From positions 3,286,001-3,350,000 of the forward strand of contig CM073196.1 of NCBI GenBank assembly GCA_037042915.1: a stretch of 64,000 nt of DNA, in the 5' to 3' direction. This DNA is from Auricularia sp. M13 (lineage: Eukaryota > Basidiomycota > Agaricomycetes > Auriculariales > Auriculariaceae). This document shows positions 47,776 to 58,672 of the stretch, piece after piece. The position numbers were made by a program, and so were the translations under genes. The notes below the pieces were generated by a model. That model saw nothing but the letters and a program-made list of their open reading frames with translations, was not told the origin of the DNA and ran no database searches. Each line of letters begins with the position of its first letter. Positions within the stretch are counted from its first letter, which is position 1.

Positions 47776-48972
47776 TCACAGGTTCGCAGACGACGTCACG
47801 TCGAATCCCAGCTTCTCCTCCAACATCCTCAAGGCTCCCGCGGACCCGCCCAATGGCACATCTGCTCTCCTCTTAAGCCTGCGCGAGTGCTACAGTGCAT
47901 AGCACTTACGAATCGTCGTCATGCCCAGCGATGCAGCCGCTTTCAGGTTTCTGCGTCGTCGTGTCAAGGCCCCATCACCGAGTGCAGCGACGCTCGCGAC
48001 ATACGCGCCAATATCGTCCAGGAATATGGCCTCGTCTGGCCGGATACCATTCCTTCGGCATGCAAGCAAGAAGAACGCCGGGTCAGGTTTCCTAGCACCA
48101 GCATTCTCAGTCGATGCCGCTAGCCAGTTGCCCCGAACCTCACTTACCGCAGGCCCTCGACGCTCGAGTCCACCCAATCGTCGAACAGCTCGCGCACCTT
48201 GCTGGACACGGCACCCTCGCCCCAGCCGAGGTGCGCGAGCTCCTGCGCGTCGGGCTTGTACTCGGTCAGTTCCTCCTTGCTGTAGTTGTTAGTCAGTGCG
48301 ATCACGCGCAGACCATGAGCTGTCGGGACGCCCTCGTGAGCTTTCGCCGACATGAACTGGGTTACGCGCACCGCGTATGCGCTTGATGGCGTTCACCACG
48401 CCCGCGTCCGTCGTCGCGGCCTGCCGCATCATCTGGCCGAACAGCTGCAGTGAACGACGCATCAATGCATGATTCACTCCTCTGTTTTTTGCTGAACGTG
48501 AACGCACATCTCGCGCGTCGATACTGAGCGACTGCGGCAGCGTCTCGGGCAACGCTTGCAGTTGCATTTCTTCAGACTTGCCAATACTAATACTGTGAGA
48601 AGAGGACGCACGCAGAGACCGTCTCGCGCAGTACGCCCTGTACGCGGCGTTCCCGCGCGCAGCGTCGTTGAGCTCGCGGCCCCACGCGGCGTAGAACGCT
48701 TTCAGCCCGAGCTCGCCGCGCTCGTAGCGCTGGTACGCGCCGTCGTCGCCGTATGCCGTTCTGCCGCCGTCTGCTTCAGGACACCCACAGCGGGAATTGG
48801 GACACATACATGAGGCAGTTGATGTAGTTGCGCGGCAGGCCGTGCGCGCGCTCGTACGCCGCGATGCCCAGGAAGGGCGAGCCCACCACGACGCCTGCCG
48901 TTCCGTTCAGTTGCCAGGTGTGCTTCGGAGAGTGCACGTACCGCCGATGTCGAATATTACCGCTTTGTACAT
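47776..48972 (-). CDS. HAD-like hydrolase, ACAD10/epoxide-hydrolase-N type
   Basis: This is a probable phosphatase-like member of the HAD superfamily. The chosen ATG at 48970-48972 gives MYKAVIFDIGG, motif I with the nucleophile Asp but Gly at the second Asp position, as in the ACAD10-like group. Exons continue VVVGSPFLGIAAYERAHGLP, DGAYQRYERGELGLKAFYAA, MRQAATTDAGVVNAIKRI, GLRVIALTNNYSKEELTEYK (motif II), SSVEGLRKPDPAFFLLACRR (motif III Lys) and NGIRPDEAIFLDDIGA (motif IV DD). They end with VPLGGSAGALRMLEEKLGFD and VTSSANL at TGA 47776-47778. Several introns are required. An upstream in-frame ATG near 49185 exists, but its sequence is not HAD-like. The substrate is unknown. Confidence 0.85.
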
Positions 48973-49530
48973 CGCACGGTCTGGGTCTTCGAGATTGGTA
49001 TGTCTTGTACGTGAAACGCGAGGTGTGAATTGGAACTGGCCTGGACTCGGGAGCGTGCCTGCGACGACTCGGAGGTGACTGGAAGCGTTAGACTCTGGAG
49101 AAAGGCACGCGTCACAAGCGCGAGAGTGACCGCGGCCGCTCTGGGATGGTAGTAGTAAACGGATGAGGCCAAGTTGCACAGTCACACTGACAGTGCAAGT
49201 TCAGACTCGGACGCGAAGTGAGCAAGCGACGGTCGGACCGGACCGGCCACCGGCATTCGAGGTTTATCACCGACCCGGACCCTGAATCTGGGGAATCGCG
49301 CGAAGCTGTGCCTGGAATTGAAGTGCAGTTCGATTCAACTTTACAGTACTTAAGTAAGTCACGAATGGTCGGGTATTCTCTACTTCAGATATTATGTAAA
49401 GTGATGTCAATGGGGTTTACTTAGTCTTCCGGTCCTCGTCAATTGCAAGTCCTCTGAGTGTCCTACCCGTTGACACCGACCGAGTCGCATTTGCAGAATC
49501 CAATGGAAGAGGTTCCATTCGTTCAGAGTG
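48973..49530. other. intergenic, no gene recognised
   Basis: This lies between the HAD gene start and the deaminase gene stop, both on the minus strand. Short ORFs only. A NotI-like GCGGCCGC lies at 49132-49139. No repeat or RNA gene was seen. Confidence 0.4.
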
Positions 49531-50886
49531 TCATGCATCGCCATCGCCATGTGTTTCGGGAGGAAAAATTAGGCTGGCACGTTCAGCTTTCCGAGCCTTG
49601 GCGATAATCCGCCACGCTGGATTGACAAATCCCACGAGATTAGATGAGAAAGTAAAGTGGATATCTTCGACATTTGTGCAGCGGAGTTGAAGTGGGAGCC
49701 ACGGGAATAACGTGCGTCCGTGAGTTCCGCGGACATGCAGTTCCTGTCGGCCGCTTCGCAGGCTATAGGCGTTGAGGAAAAGGTCGCACGGGAGGCAGCA
49801 CTGCTCCGAATGGCCGATATACTGGATCGGTTTCTGCCCCAGTGCGTCGAGATGCTGCGAGAGAGCCATTTCGTCGTGCATCTCATAGTGAGTCCTAGTG
49901 CCAGTGACGGTCTCCGGGGAGCCGGCTGGCGAATTACAGGCTTCTTCGAGTTCGCTGTTGGAACTTGAAGATGAGAGAAGCGGTTGGACGAGATGTTCGC
50001 GGAAATCCTCCTCAAACCCGGGGTAGCGGGATTACGCAACTGTCCGGAGCTGTTCTGGATCGCATTTAGGCAGTGTGCTGAGCCGAACGGGGGCAACCTT
50101 GTGGATTCGGAGCTGCATCTCCGCAATGGGTGCAAATTGTCGCGATATTGCGAAAGCCGGGACGACGACACAGGGATCTGCGAGCCACAGTATGCGCCGC
50201 ATGTGGTAGCGAAATGGAACGTCGCCTGAAACGTCGGTTATGCTTGTGTAATGCCGCATGCCCGATGGACAGACTCACAGATGGCTTCAATCCTCGTGAA
50301 GATAGTCTCGGAACGCGGTAAGAGGGGACTGACTCGACCATTCAGCTCCTGAGTTCGATGTAAAAGCTGGAGATGGCTTCATCGGATAGGTCCTGCGCTG
50401 CAACAGCAGATTGCATGTCTTGTAAGCCGGTCGGAAGACAATTCAAGAGTTGGCGCTCCGAGTCCGACAGCGCATCGTGCTCGTGCCAAGTGTCATCCAG
50501 AATAATGGACACATACGCAGTGTGTGGCGCGTGGCATCCATGGACGACCCGAATGGAGTCGAGCACGATGATAGCGTCGTGTGCAAGCCTCGCTCGAAGA
50601 GCATGCAGCGAAAACCGATATTGTTCCACACCAAAATCATGGGCCAGCTTTCGAACAGCTATGCGCGTCAAATCGCCTTGGCGCAGATACACGGTATAGT
50701 CGTGGTCGTGGATCATGCGCATGAATCGCCAGATAGACTGCAAGCGCGGTTCTACAACGTCCGGCACTGGCACTCCGGTGGTCGAAACAAGAGGCAGACT
50801 TCATTCCATTGCAGCACCAGCGCGGTGGAGTATGTTTCAAAAGAATCGCGGACACACATTGCGGCTCGCGCATCGAGAACGTCCAT
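49531..50886 (-). CDS. OTT_1508-like deaminase family protein
   Basis: The C-terminal exon shows the cytidine-deaminase-like core used by the fungal OTT_1508-like family. HYEMHDEMALSQHLDALGQK supplies H-x-E; PIQYIGHSEQCCLPCDLFLN supplies C-x-x-C; RGTHGRTLFPWLPLQL follows. The stop TGA is at 49531-49533. The proposed start at 50884-50886 reads MDVLDARAAILPLVSTTG across a 50-nt intron (GTGTGT...TGAAG). Next come VPVPDVVEPRLQSIWRFM, RMIHDHDYTVYLRQGDLTRI and LDDTWHEHDALSDSERQLLN. The middle is unclear: the natural frame (LSTLPKCDPEQLRTVA) meets TAA at about 50028-50030 before RYPGFEEDFREHLVQPLL. A 3' splice site at TTTGAG could skip it. It may be intact or decayed. Its substrate is unknown. A LINE sits about 160 bp upstream. 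Confidence 0.6.
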
Positions 50887-51047
50887 GGTGCTGCCATGGT
50901 TGAGTGAGCTGTTGACGTTTATCCTGGCATTGGAAGTATGCACAGGGCTGCCAAGGGAGGAAGCTAAGCGACGTGATATATGTGTGCTCGAGAACGTCTT
51001 CTCCGGCCATGAGTTGGTGACTCGGTGTCGTCGAGAACAAGGGAAGG

Positions 51048-51055
51048 AAGTAGCG

Positions 51056-51060
<5 letters not shown>
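51048..51060 (+). repeat. target-site duplication at the LINE 3' end
   Basis: AAGTAGCGGAGTT recurs at 58659-58671. A further T could belong to either the duplication or the poly(T). Confidence 0.85.

Positions 51061-51086
<26 letters not shown>
51061..51086 (-). other. poly(A) tail of the LINE
   Basis: Twenty-six T residues lie on the plus strand directly between the 3' UTR of the LINE and the left target duplication. Confidence 0.9.
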
Positions 51087-51225
51087 GTGGTGCTTAGTGT
51101 TACGAATTCATATATAATATGATCTTCACACATACATCAAGGTAGAGGCTCAGGATTCTTTGCCACCGCTGGGGAAATGCTTTATGCACTTCAAACTGTG
51201 TGTGGGACTCCGGCAGTGGCTGTAG

Positions 51226-54200
51226 TCAAGGACTACAGTCTGGTGGGCGATCAATATTGCCGATACCCACTAAAACCCCAGATTCTCTGTCTGAGCATAA
51301 GTGTTTTAGATGCATGTGCAAGGGCGTGTCCTGCCAAGTTTGTAAGACTAGCTTCCGTGGTAAGGACTTTTTGTTATGTGCAACCTCAGACATGTAAAAG
51401 TCTAGACGCATGCGTTGTTCAATCATGTACATCCATTTGTGGAGAATTTCCTGATGTGTGGGCAAAATTGTTGGGTCCTGATTATTAAATAGGCGTCTGC
51501 ATCGTATTTTCCAGATAAGGTGTGCAGACTCTGAGATCAGGATACGGTAGAGTCTATTTGTCGCATGAAGTTTTTTATTGTCTATATCCTTAAACTCCAT
51601 TTGTGCACATGAAAGAATTGTGGCGAGGCAGGGAGTTGGCCAGTAAGGGTGTTTTTTCTCCCAGAACTGTTTTGCTAGAGACCAGATTTGCGCTTGGCCA
51701 TTACCAGGGCATTCTGTTAGTATGTGTTCCATTGACTCTTCGCATTCGCACACAGGGCATATTGCACGATGCTCTTTCTCAGGAACATGTGACCAGTCAC
51801 GCCCCAATTTGTATGCACCATGGAATAATTTCCACATATAGTCACGCACAGGGCGTCTGAGATCCTTTGTTCTGATGGATTTCCACAGTTTATCATCTGG
51901 AACAACATCGCCAGATACTTCAGCATTAGCACATCTTGCCATTTCAATGTTCAATAGTGTGCGCTGTCTTTCAGGAACATTTTTTAGTGCCAGGATTTGC
52001 TTGTATGCAGTAGCCTGAGAGAGAGTTTGCAACTTAATTCCCGTGTATCAAAATCTGCAGGGTAGTTGATATCAACTACATCAGGATTCTCACGATTTGA
52101 GGCCTGTTTGGCGCGCTCGTGAGTTTGGTGCATTTCTGTATCTGATTTAATTGGAACATATTGAATAGTAGTTCTAGCTTCACGAGCACGTAGAAGACAT
52201 ATTAATGCCCTGTATAGGTGTGCACATTTATTTCCAAACCATCCATTATCATAGTTAGATGTGCAGCTTACAGTAATATTTTTAATGACACGCTTAGAGC
52301 AAGACTTTAGGTGAAGGATGCAGTCTATAGGGGCTGATTTCGCAGCCAGAATCAAGGCTAATATATCTCCTTCCTCTTGTAAGTTAAAATTATTTGGAAG
52401 GCGATTGCTAAAGCGCTCAATTGAGTCATGGATTTTCATGGTCCAGGCCGAGGCAACTTTAGAGTCAACACATTTTCTGTTCCGAGCAAATCCTGCGCAC
52501 CAGACAGTGTATTCGTCAGGGTTTTCAATTTGAGCCCCTCTGAATGCAGGTTGACCTTGTCCGAGGATATGTACAGCATGATCATCTTCAGGCATTTGAG
52601 TGAATATTCTAAAGGCATCTGCTAAGGAGCTGGGCGAAGCAGCAGGGTTAAATATTATGACCTTTCCCTGTTCAACGTCTGAGAGAGAGGGTTCAATGGC
52701 TGGCAGTCGATCAAGATCATAGTGTGGAGGTCGTTTAAGGGGATTCCATTTTGGTAGAAGGCTATCCAGAATCTTTTTGGCTGCTTTCGCACATCTATGA
52801 GGATTATTACAAGTTGTGCTCTGCCTAATTTGGTTGCATTTGCGACATATACAGTTCTTATTGTTCCTGTGCCAATTTGAGTCGAGGATAGATGCTAGGG
52901 CGCAAGCGTCAGAGACTGTTTTGCACTTATGATTATCAAGTAAGCACGCAGTGCTGGCAGATTCCCTTGGTGATTTCTCAAGTGCAAAATGGCCCCATAT
53001 TGGCAGTTCTCCTTGTACTGATGCTTCAAGATAGGGATGTGCGTCTAGTGTTACACCAAATTCTTTTGCTAGTGCGAGCATTTCTGCTAGATCGCGAGGC
53101 AGTTTAGAAGTTTTAGTTTTTCTAGTCTCAACTCCCCAATTTTGTACAAAGGGGTTTTCACGTAAGTTAGCGCACAACTTTTTTTCTTGGGTCTTGAGAA
53201 CATTTAACCTTAATAGTGCATCGGCAAGTTTTGTCCACGTGGGTCGAGGTGTCTGTGTCAGGTAGTCACGAAGCCAAGTCAGGGTGATTGCTTTGTTTCT
53301 GGCACGTATATCCAATAGTTGTTTACCACCTTGTCCTATTGGGAGTTGGAGCACATCAAGCGCCACCGGTGGAGGGCCAGATTTATAGTTCCACATGAAG
53401 TCACGCACTATTTTGACCACGCGCTCTTCTATATGCTTAGGCATTCCTTGTGCTTTGGTAAGGAACTGTGTACCGCCTCCCACTACCATTTGTACAATAA
53501 GTCTACGCCCTTCTAAAGTGGGTTGGCTCAGGTTCCAGAGTTTAAGTTTTTGTTCTATCTTTTGTAAAACTGGGAGCCAAGGCGCAGCATCGTCTACTTG
53601 GTTTCCTGGCCACGAGCCAAGTATACGAACAGGTTCACCATCGCCAGCAATATGAATGTCTATGGGGATGGGTGGTGAAGTAGGAGACAATTGGCGTGTA
53701 TTTATAAATTGTTGGCGAAAAGTTGAAGTGCCTATGGGCAGAATCTGTGTTTTATTAACATTGAACTTGGCTCCTGAAGCTTTGCACCATTGTTTTAAGA
53801 TTTTCTGCATACTAATAAAACTGTCATGTGAGGATAAGTAGATTGTGGTATCGTCTGCAAATAGAGTAGTGATTAACCTTTCAGCGGCACCTGGAATGTC
53901 AAGACCCTTCAGGTTTGACTTGCGCAGCGCCGATGCCAAGGGTTCAATCGCAATGTTGAATAATAAGCATGATAGGGGATCCCCCTGTCTAACGCCTCGG
54001 CGAACTGTGAAGGGATCACTTATGACACCATTTATAATTACCACTGTCTCAGCGTGTTCGTAGAGCGACTTAACAATATTAATAAAGTGATTGGGTAGAT
54101 TGAATTTAGCCATTGTGCGCCATAAGTAATCATGCGTAACCTTGTCATAAGCTTTCTCTTGATCGAGGGCAACTATTATACCATTCTGGTTTGACGCTTC

Positions 54201-56498
54201 AGCGTAGTCTATCATAAGTTTAGTTAATTTGATATGGTCAAAAATGCTACGCCCTTTCATAAACCCAGCTTGATCGCGATGAATAATGGTGGGAGCGGCC
54301 AGGGTAAATTTAAAGGTTAAAGCTTTAGTGAAAGTCTTATAGTCAGTATTAAGCAAAGTAATTGGACGATAGTTTGCAATGTCGTCCTTTGCGTTTTTCT
54401 TGTAAATGGGGCACATCCATCCCAAAGCGAATTTAGTCTCTGGTGAGACTCCGTATTTCTCAATATCATTATATACAGTCGTGAGAATTTTGACAATATC
54501 ACATTTCTTGCGAGTTCCATCGCCATTTAGTTGGTCTCGTTTGAATTGTAGGTGTAGATATTTCCATAATTCATAAGGGAGGCCATCCATGCCTGGCGCC
54601 TTTCCATTAGCAGAGGTCATGAGGGCAAGAGCTACGTCATCCTCAGTTAGATATTTCGCCAACTCACTCTTTTCATGTGCAGGAATCTCAGCGTCTATCA
54701 GTTGATAGATCTGTTGGAAAGCAATCTCTCGCTCTATAGGGTCAGAACATAGATCTTGGTCCTGTAATTCATCATGGTATTTACGCGCAATGTCAGCCAT
54801 CTCAGATGACTTGGTCGTATATTTAGTAGGGGAGGAGTTGGGTACTTTTAGGCTAAACATAGTGTCACGAGGTTTCTTCTCCTTATTTAAGTTGCTCCAG
54901 TATTTACTGATAGTCTCACCCTGTAGCGCATTCCTGACGTGCGACTGGATTCGTTGGTTGTCATGTTTCTCTTTAGCCAGCGCTTGGAGTCGATCTTGTA
55001 GGACAGCTGCAGATAGAGCTTTTTCATCATCTGACAGGCTTGGATCATTGAGAATTAGATCTAGTTGAATTTTAAGCTCTTTTGCTTTTTGGTCAATTCT
55101 AGGAATCACTAACTTAGCGCGTTGTCGTGCGACCTGGCACAAATGGGTTTTGAACTTTTGCCACAGTATTTGCGGATTTTTAGAGTCACTGCGAGAGTGT
55201 TTACACCGCTCTAGGTCATCCTCAAGTTGAAGCGCAGAGGCTTGGATCTCCTTATTTAGTATTTTGTCCTTAATCAAGTATGTAGGCATGACCCAACGCC
55301 CTTTGCCAATGTATGGTTGTTTGAGATCGACTAGTTCTACAGATACTAATTTGTGATCTGTTATTATTCCTACTTCGTTAATTTTCCAGGCGCGGCATGC
55401 ATGGTGGATCTCATTAGTGCAGTAGATGCGATCGATTCGCGACTGTGATGTGTTGGAGAATTGTTTAAAGGTGTAGGATTTGGTGTCAGGGTATGTTTGG
55501 CGCCATCCATCTATGAGTTCGTATTTGCTGCGAAGTTCATTAAAGGAGTCAATTTTGTCTATTCTATTTATGTGCGCAGGTAAACGATCAAAAGGTTCTT
55601 CTACATGATTGAAGTCGCCTAGCATGATATCAGGTTCAGGCAGATTGAGCGAGTCAATCTTGTGTATGATATGTGTCCAGAAGTCTCGAGCTTCATTTGG
55701 ATCATTTGGACCGTAGATAACCAGAATAGATAAAGTTAGCGATAGGTGCCAAGGTAGGACAGCAAGCAAGGCGCGGCCTGGTATGATCTCCCATGATTTG
55801 ATGTTTGTGGTATTTGTGAATTGCTTATTTAGTACTAGGGCTACACCTTCAGCACTTGGCTTCAAGGGGTTCGACGACCACAATATATGCATTTGTTTTT
55901 GGAACAATCGATTTAACCCATCGGCAAATTGTTGATTGAGGTGTGTTTCCTGCAGTGCAAGCACGCCTAATCTCTCTTCACGTAGCAGTTGATTAATATG
56001 ATTCCATTTGTTATCAGGATGGTCAGGCGTAGGCGCTCCACGTCCCTTCATATTTAAGGAGCCTATTTTAAGATAGGCGCGTGTGTGTTTCACAATTTTA
56101 GGCCGGTTTAAAATATAAGCATTTGTTACCGACGACCTCCGGCAAGTCACCTCAGTGATAGAGTCAAGTTCAAAGTCGGTATCATCAAGATTTGAAACAT
56201 CTCTGCGGTCGTGGGATGTAGGGCCAGAATTGCCAAGTCCACTAGATGCACTGGGAATAGTTCCTGTCGCGTCCTGCAGACCCAGCATCGGGTCCTGCAT
56301 CCCACGACGTGCAGGGATAGCTCCGCCACCGTACTCTCCAACTCTGTCATCAAGGTTGCAATCGGCGGACAGGTTGCAGTCCTCTCGAGAGTCGAAGAGG
56401 CGCATGCCAGTACCGTCATTCGTCACCGCTGATGCTATATTATTCCTCTGAGTTGTAGATGTGGTGGTTGCCCTGCTCGCTCCCCGGATAGCAACCAT
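51226..56498 (-). pseudogene. LINE ORF2: endonuclease-reverse transcriptase, one frameshift
   Basis: This is an open frame of 1,504 codons, then a shift into a second frame ending at 51226. The endonuclease (about 56060-55330) has LNMKGRG, LALQETHLNQQF, IYGPNDPNEARDF, MLGDFNHVEEPF, SRIDRIYCTNE and ITDHKLVSVEL, so its catalytic N, E, D-x-N and D-H are present. The reverse transcriptase (about 54630-53740) has GKAPGMDGLPYELWKYL, NYRPITLLNTDYKTFTKAL, QAGFMKGRSIFDHIKL, VALDQEKAYDKVTHDYLW, VRRGVRQGDPLSCLLFNIA, TTLFADDTTIYLSS and FNVNKTQILPIG. A degenerate RNase H-like region (52517-52090) follows. The part after the shift carries CPVCECEESMEHILTECPG (C-x2-C-x7-H-x4-C). The shift lies in a GA/CT dinucleotide run at 52017-52025. 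Confidence 0.92.
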
Positions 56499-56795
56499 CT
56501 CCGGACGAGGACAGACATTCCCAGGCTGTCAAGGGGGGACTATGTCCAGCACGCTGACCCAATAGTATCAGACAGCTACTGGAAGCATGAGGGACTTCAG
56601 CCTCTCGGCACGGCACGTCCAGGCCTAAATAGGCCGCCGCTTGTGAATTTGTGCTGCAGCATTGGCTTTCCTGTTCTAGCAGTATATTTGGGCCTCTGCT
56701 GTAGGGTCGCATGTCTGATAATGCGAAGAGAATTTAAATTGAGCGGGGGTTAGATACTTTAGTTACAGATTGGATTTTAAGTTAGAGGACGACGA

Positions 56796-57971
56796 TCACC
56801 AGCGTGAGGAGGAGTATGAACCCCGATGAGCGCGGCCCCTTGCAGCACTACCACCGCGAACAAATCTGGGAGAGGAAGGGAATTTGGAGGTGGGGATGAC
56901 GACGTCGTTCTTGGGACCAAGCCAGCCTGGGACTTTAGGGAAAGAACACATGGGGCGGGTGTGGGTGTGGTCTTGGCACAGGGAACAACGTATCTTGTCA
57001 CGAGCCTGTGCAATACCCTTACCAAAATCTGGATGGATGAACGCCATCCCGACGAAGAGGTCGCACCAGTCGTTGAAGGCTTTGGTGGTGGGCGAAGTTG
57101 CGTAGACGAACCAAACACTCTGCTCGTCGTCCGGTTTGTTGTGGCTGAGGACGATCTTGTGTTCGACGTGGACGGAGCTGAGGACCCTCTCGACGGCAGC
57201 GTCAGCAGAAAGTTCGGGGAAGGCGTCGTGGTTGTTGACGATGAAGTTGCGAATGGACGGGGCACTTGGGCCGGTCGTGAGTTCGCCAAGAACGCAGTTG
57301 AGGACGAGACCCTTCCCGGTTGGCCCATCAGGGACGTTCCAGCCTACAATGGTGGTGACGAGGTCGGTGGTGACAGAGGTCGAGAAGAGGAGGACAGAGA
57401 TGTTGTTGGTCGAGAGGCAACCTTGCTCAAGTAGCACGCGACGCTGCTCCTCGGTGAGGTTCTGGACCAGGTAGCAGTACGGACCGAGCACGTTGGGTTC
57501 AAGTTGGATGGGCGGTGAGACGAACACGTCGTTGGTGCCCAAGAAGCCGTTGATGACGTTCTGGATAAGGCGCGCAGTCTTGCCTGCCGTCTCGGGCCGG
57601 AAGGGGTTTGGAGCGGCTTGGACGGCGAAGATACACGGCGTCCGGTTGGCGAGCCAAGGGATTCGAGATTCGGGTGCGACGTTACGGAGCACATCGTCGA
57701 GGCTGACGGACGACGGCATCGGGAAGCCATTCGGCGGACGGGGAGTCACAGTGATCTGCGCGTTGTACGGAAAAGCAGACGAGGGTGGGACAGAAGTGGG
57801 CGGAGCAACGGGTGACGAGCCGGACGAGAGCGCTAAGGTTGTAGCGGCAGCGGCGGTAGCTGGGACGTTGGCCGATGACGCGTCATGAGCAGCAGCGGCA
57901 GGCGGGTCGGCAGCGGAGCCAGCCATCTCGATGTCCTGGTTATCCATCGGCACGTCGTCAACGGGCACCAT
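56796..57971 (-). CDS. LINE ORF1, gag-like RNA-binding protein
   Basis: This is an uninterrupted 391-codon ORF upstream of ORF2 on the same strand. It starts MVPVDDVPMDNQDIEMAG, with an Ala/Ser/Pro-rich N-part and a central ordered region (SRIPWLANRTPCIFAVQAAP, LIQNVINGFLGTNDVFVSPP, VTTDLVTTIVGWNVPDGPTG). Its C-terminal zinc-knuckle-like motif is CSLCQDHTHTRPMCSFP, followed by an Arg/Gly/Ser-rich basic tail. It probably coats the element RNA. The same frame stays open upstream without ATG to about 58290 (for example RYGWPGGYDHFKRDISLIR), so the real N-terminus may lie further up. An ATG in another frame at 58279 does not join it. Confidence 0.85.
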   Translation of the reverse strand: MVPVDDVPMDNQDIEMAGSAADPPAAAAHDASSANVPATAAAATTLALSSGSSPVAPPTSVPPSSAFPYNAQITVTPRPPNGFPMPSSVSLDDVLRNVAPESRIPWLANRTPCIFAVQAAPNPFRPETAGKTARLIQNVINGFLGTNDVFVSPPIQLEPNVLGPYCYLVQNLTEEQRRVLLEQGCLSTNNISVLLFSTSVTTDLVTTIVGWNVPDGPTGKGLVLNCVLGELTTGPSAPSIRNFIVNNHDAFPELSADAAVERVLSSVHVEHKIVLSHNKPDDEQSVWFVYATSPTTKAFNDWCDLFVGMAFIHPDFGKGIAQARDKIRCSLCQDHTHTRPMCSFPKVPGWLGPKNDVVIPTSKFPSSPRFVRGGSAARGRAHRGSYSSSRW

Positions 57972-58658
57972 GTCGTAGAAGTCGTCCCAGAACGGCGGGG
58001 CAGGGGTCGAGGAGCGCGGCGGGGCTGGTCTGGATAGGTACCGAATGAGACTGATGTCACGCTTGAAGTGGTCGTAACCGCCCGGCCAGCCGTATCGACA
58101 AATGTAGGCGGGTGTGGCAAGGGTGATCGGGAGTCTAGCGTGTCCGAAGGTGTGGTAGCACGGCTCTTGGCTCTGGGCCGAGCGGGAAGTCGAAGGGCGG
58201 GGATTACGCGTCGTAGGACAGCGGTGGGCGTAGTATGGGGAAAAGAGAAGGGACGGCTTCGGTGCCCGACGCCGAACATTTTGACGGAATGTTCTAGAAC
58301 GATGACGTCATTGGATGACGTGTCTCTTTCGTCGCCGTCGTGGACAACGAAGGCGGCAGGGTGAAGCTCAGGCAGTCAAAAGCTAAGGAGCAGTTTGTAG
58401 GTCTCTAAAGGCAGGCAGTATAATAATATTGTGACCTGTCATGTAGTCAGTTGTACGCGTATAGCGTCTTAGAGAGCCGGCGGCTGGTGGAACGCGATGG
58501 GGGCGTCCGCAACGTTTTATAGTGAAAAAAGGGCGTATATCGCCATATAGTCAAAGTAAGATAACATGTAAAGTAAGAATGCCCGACGACGGGGCAGCGC
58601 GAAGCGCGCAGGGTGCCAAGGGCACTACGGACATGGTGGTCCGGGAGCAAGAACTCCC

Positions 58659-58671
58659 AAGTAGCGGAGTT
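58659..58671 (+). repeat. target-site duplication at the LINE 5' end
   Basis: This is the partner of 51048-51060 (AAGTAGCGGAGTT). Confidence 0.85.
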
Positions 58672-58672
58672 T

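Larger units (their letters stand above)
51061..58658 (-). mobile_element. full-length LINE (non-LTR) retrotransposon, about 7.6 kb
   Basis: Read on the minus strand, the element has a 5' region, ORF1 (57971-56796), a 297-bp gap, ORF2 with endonuclease and reverse transcriptase (56498-51984, continued to 51226 after a frameshift), a 139-bp 3' UTR and a poly(A) tail seen as T at 51061-51086. A direct 13-14 bp duplication, AAGTAGCGGAGTT(T), flanks it at 51048 and 58659. This fixes both ends and shows target-primed insertion. ORF2 is visibly more A+T-rich than host exons. The layout (zinc-knuckle ORF1, N-terminal APE endonuclease, RT, RNase H-like region, C-terminal Cys/His motif) fits the Tad1/L1-like LINEs of fungi. 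The clade cannot be settled by eye. Confidence 0.93.

Noticed and set aside
51061-51086. 26-base T run as an assembly artefact or simple repeat
   Set aside because: It lies exactly at the LINE 3' end beside the target duplication, so it is the poly(A) tail.
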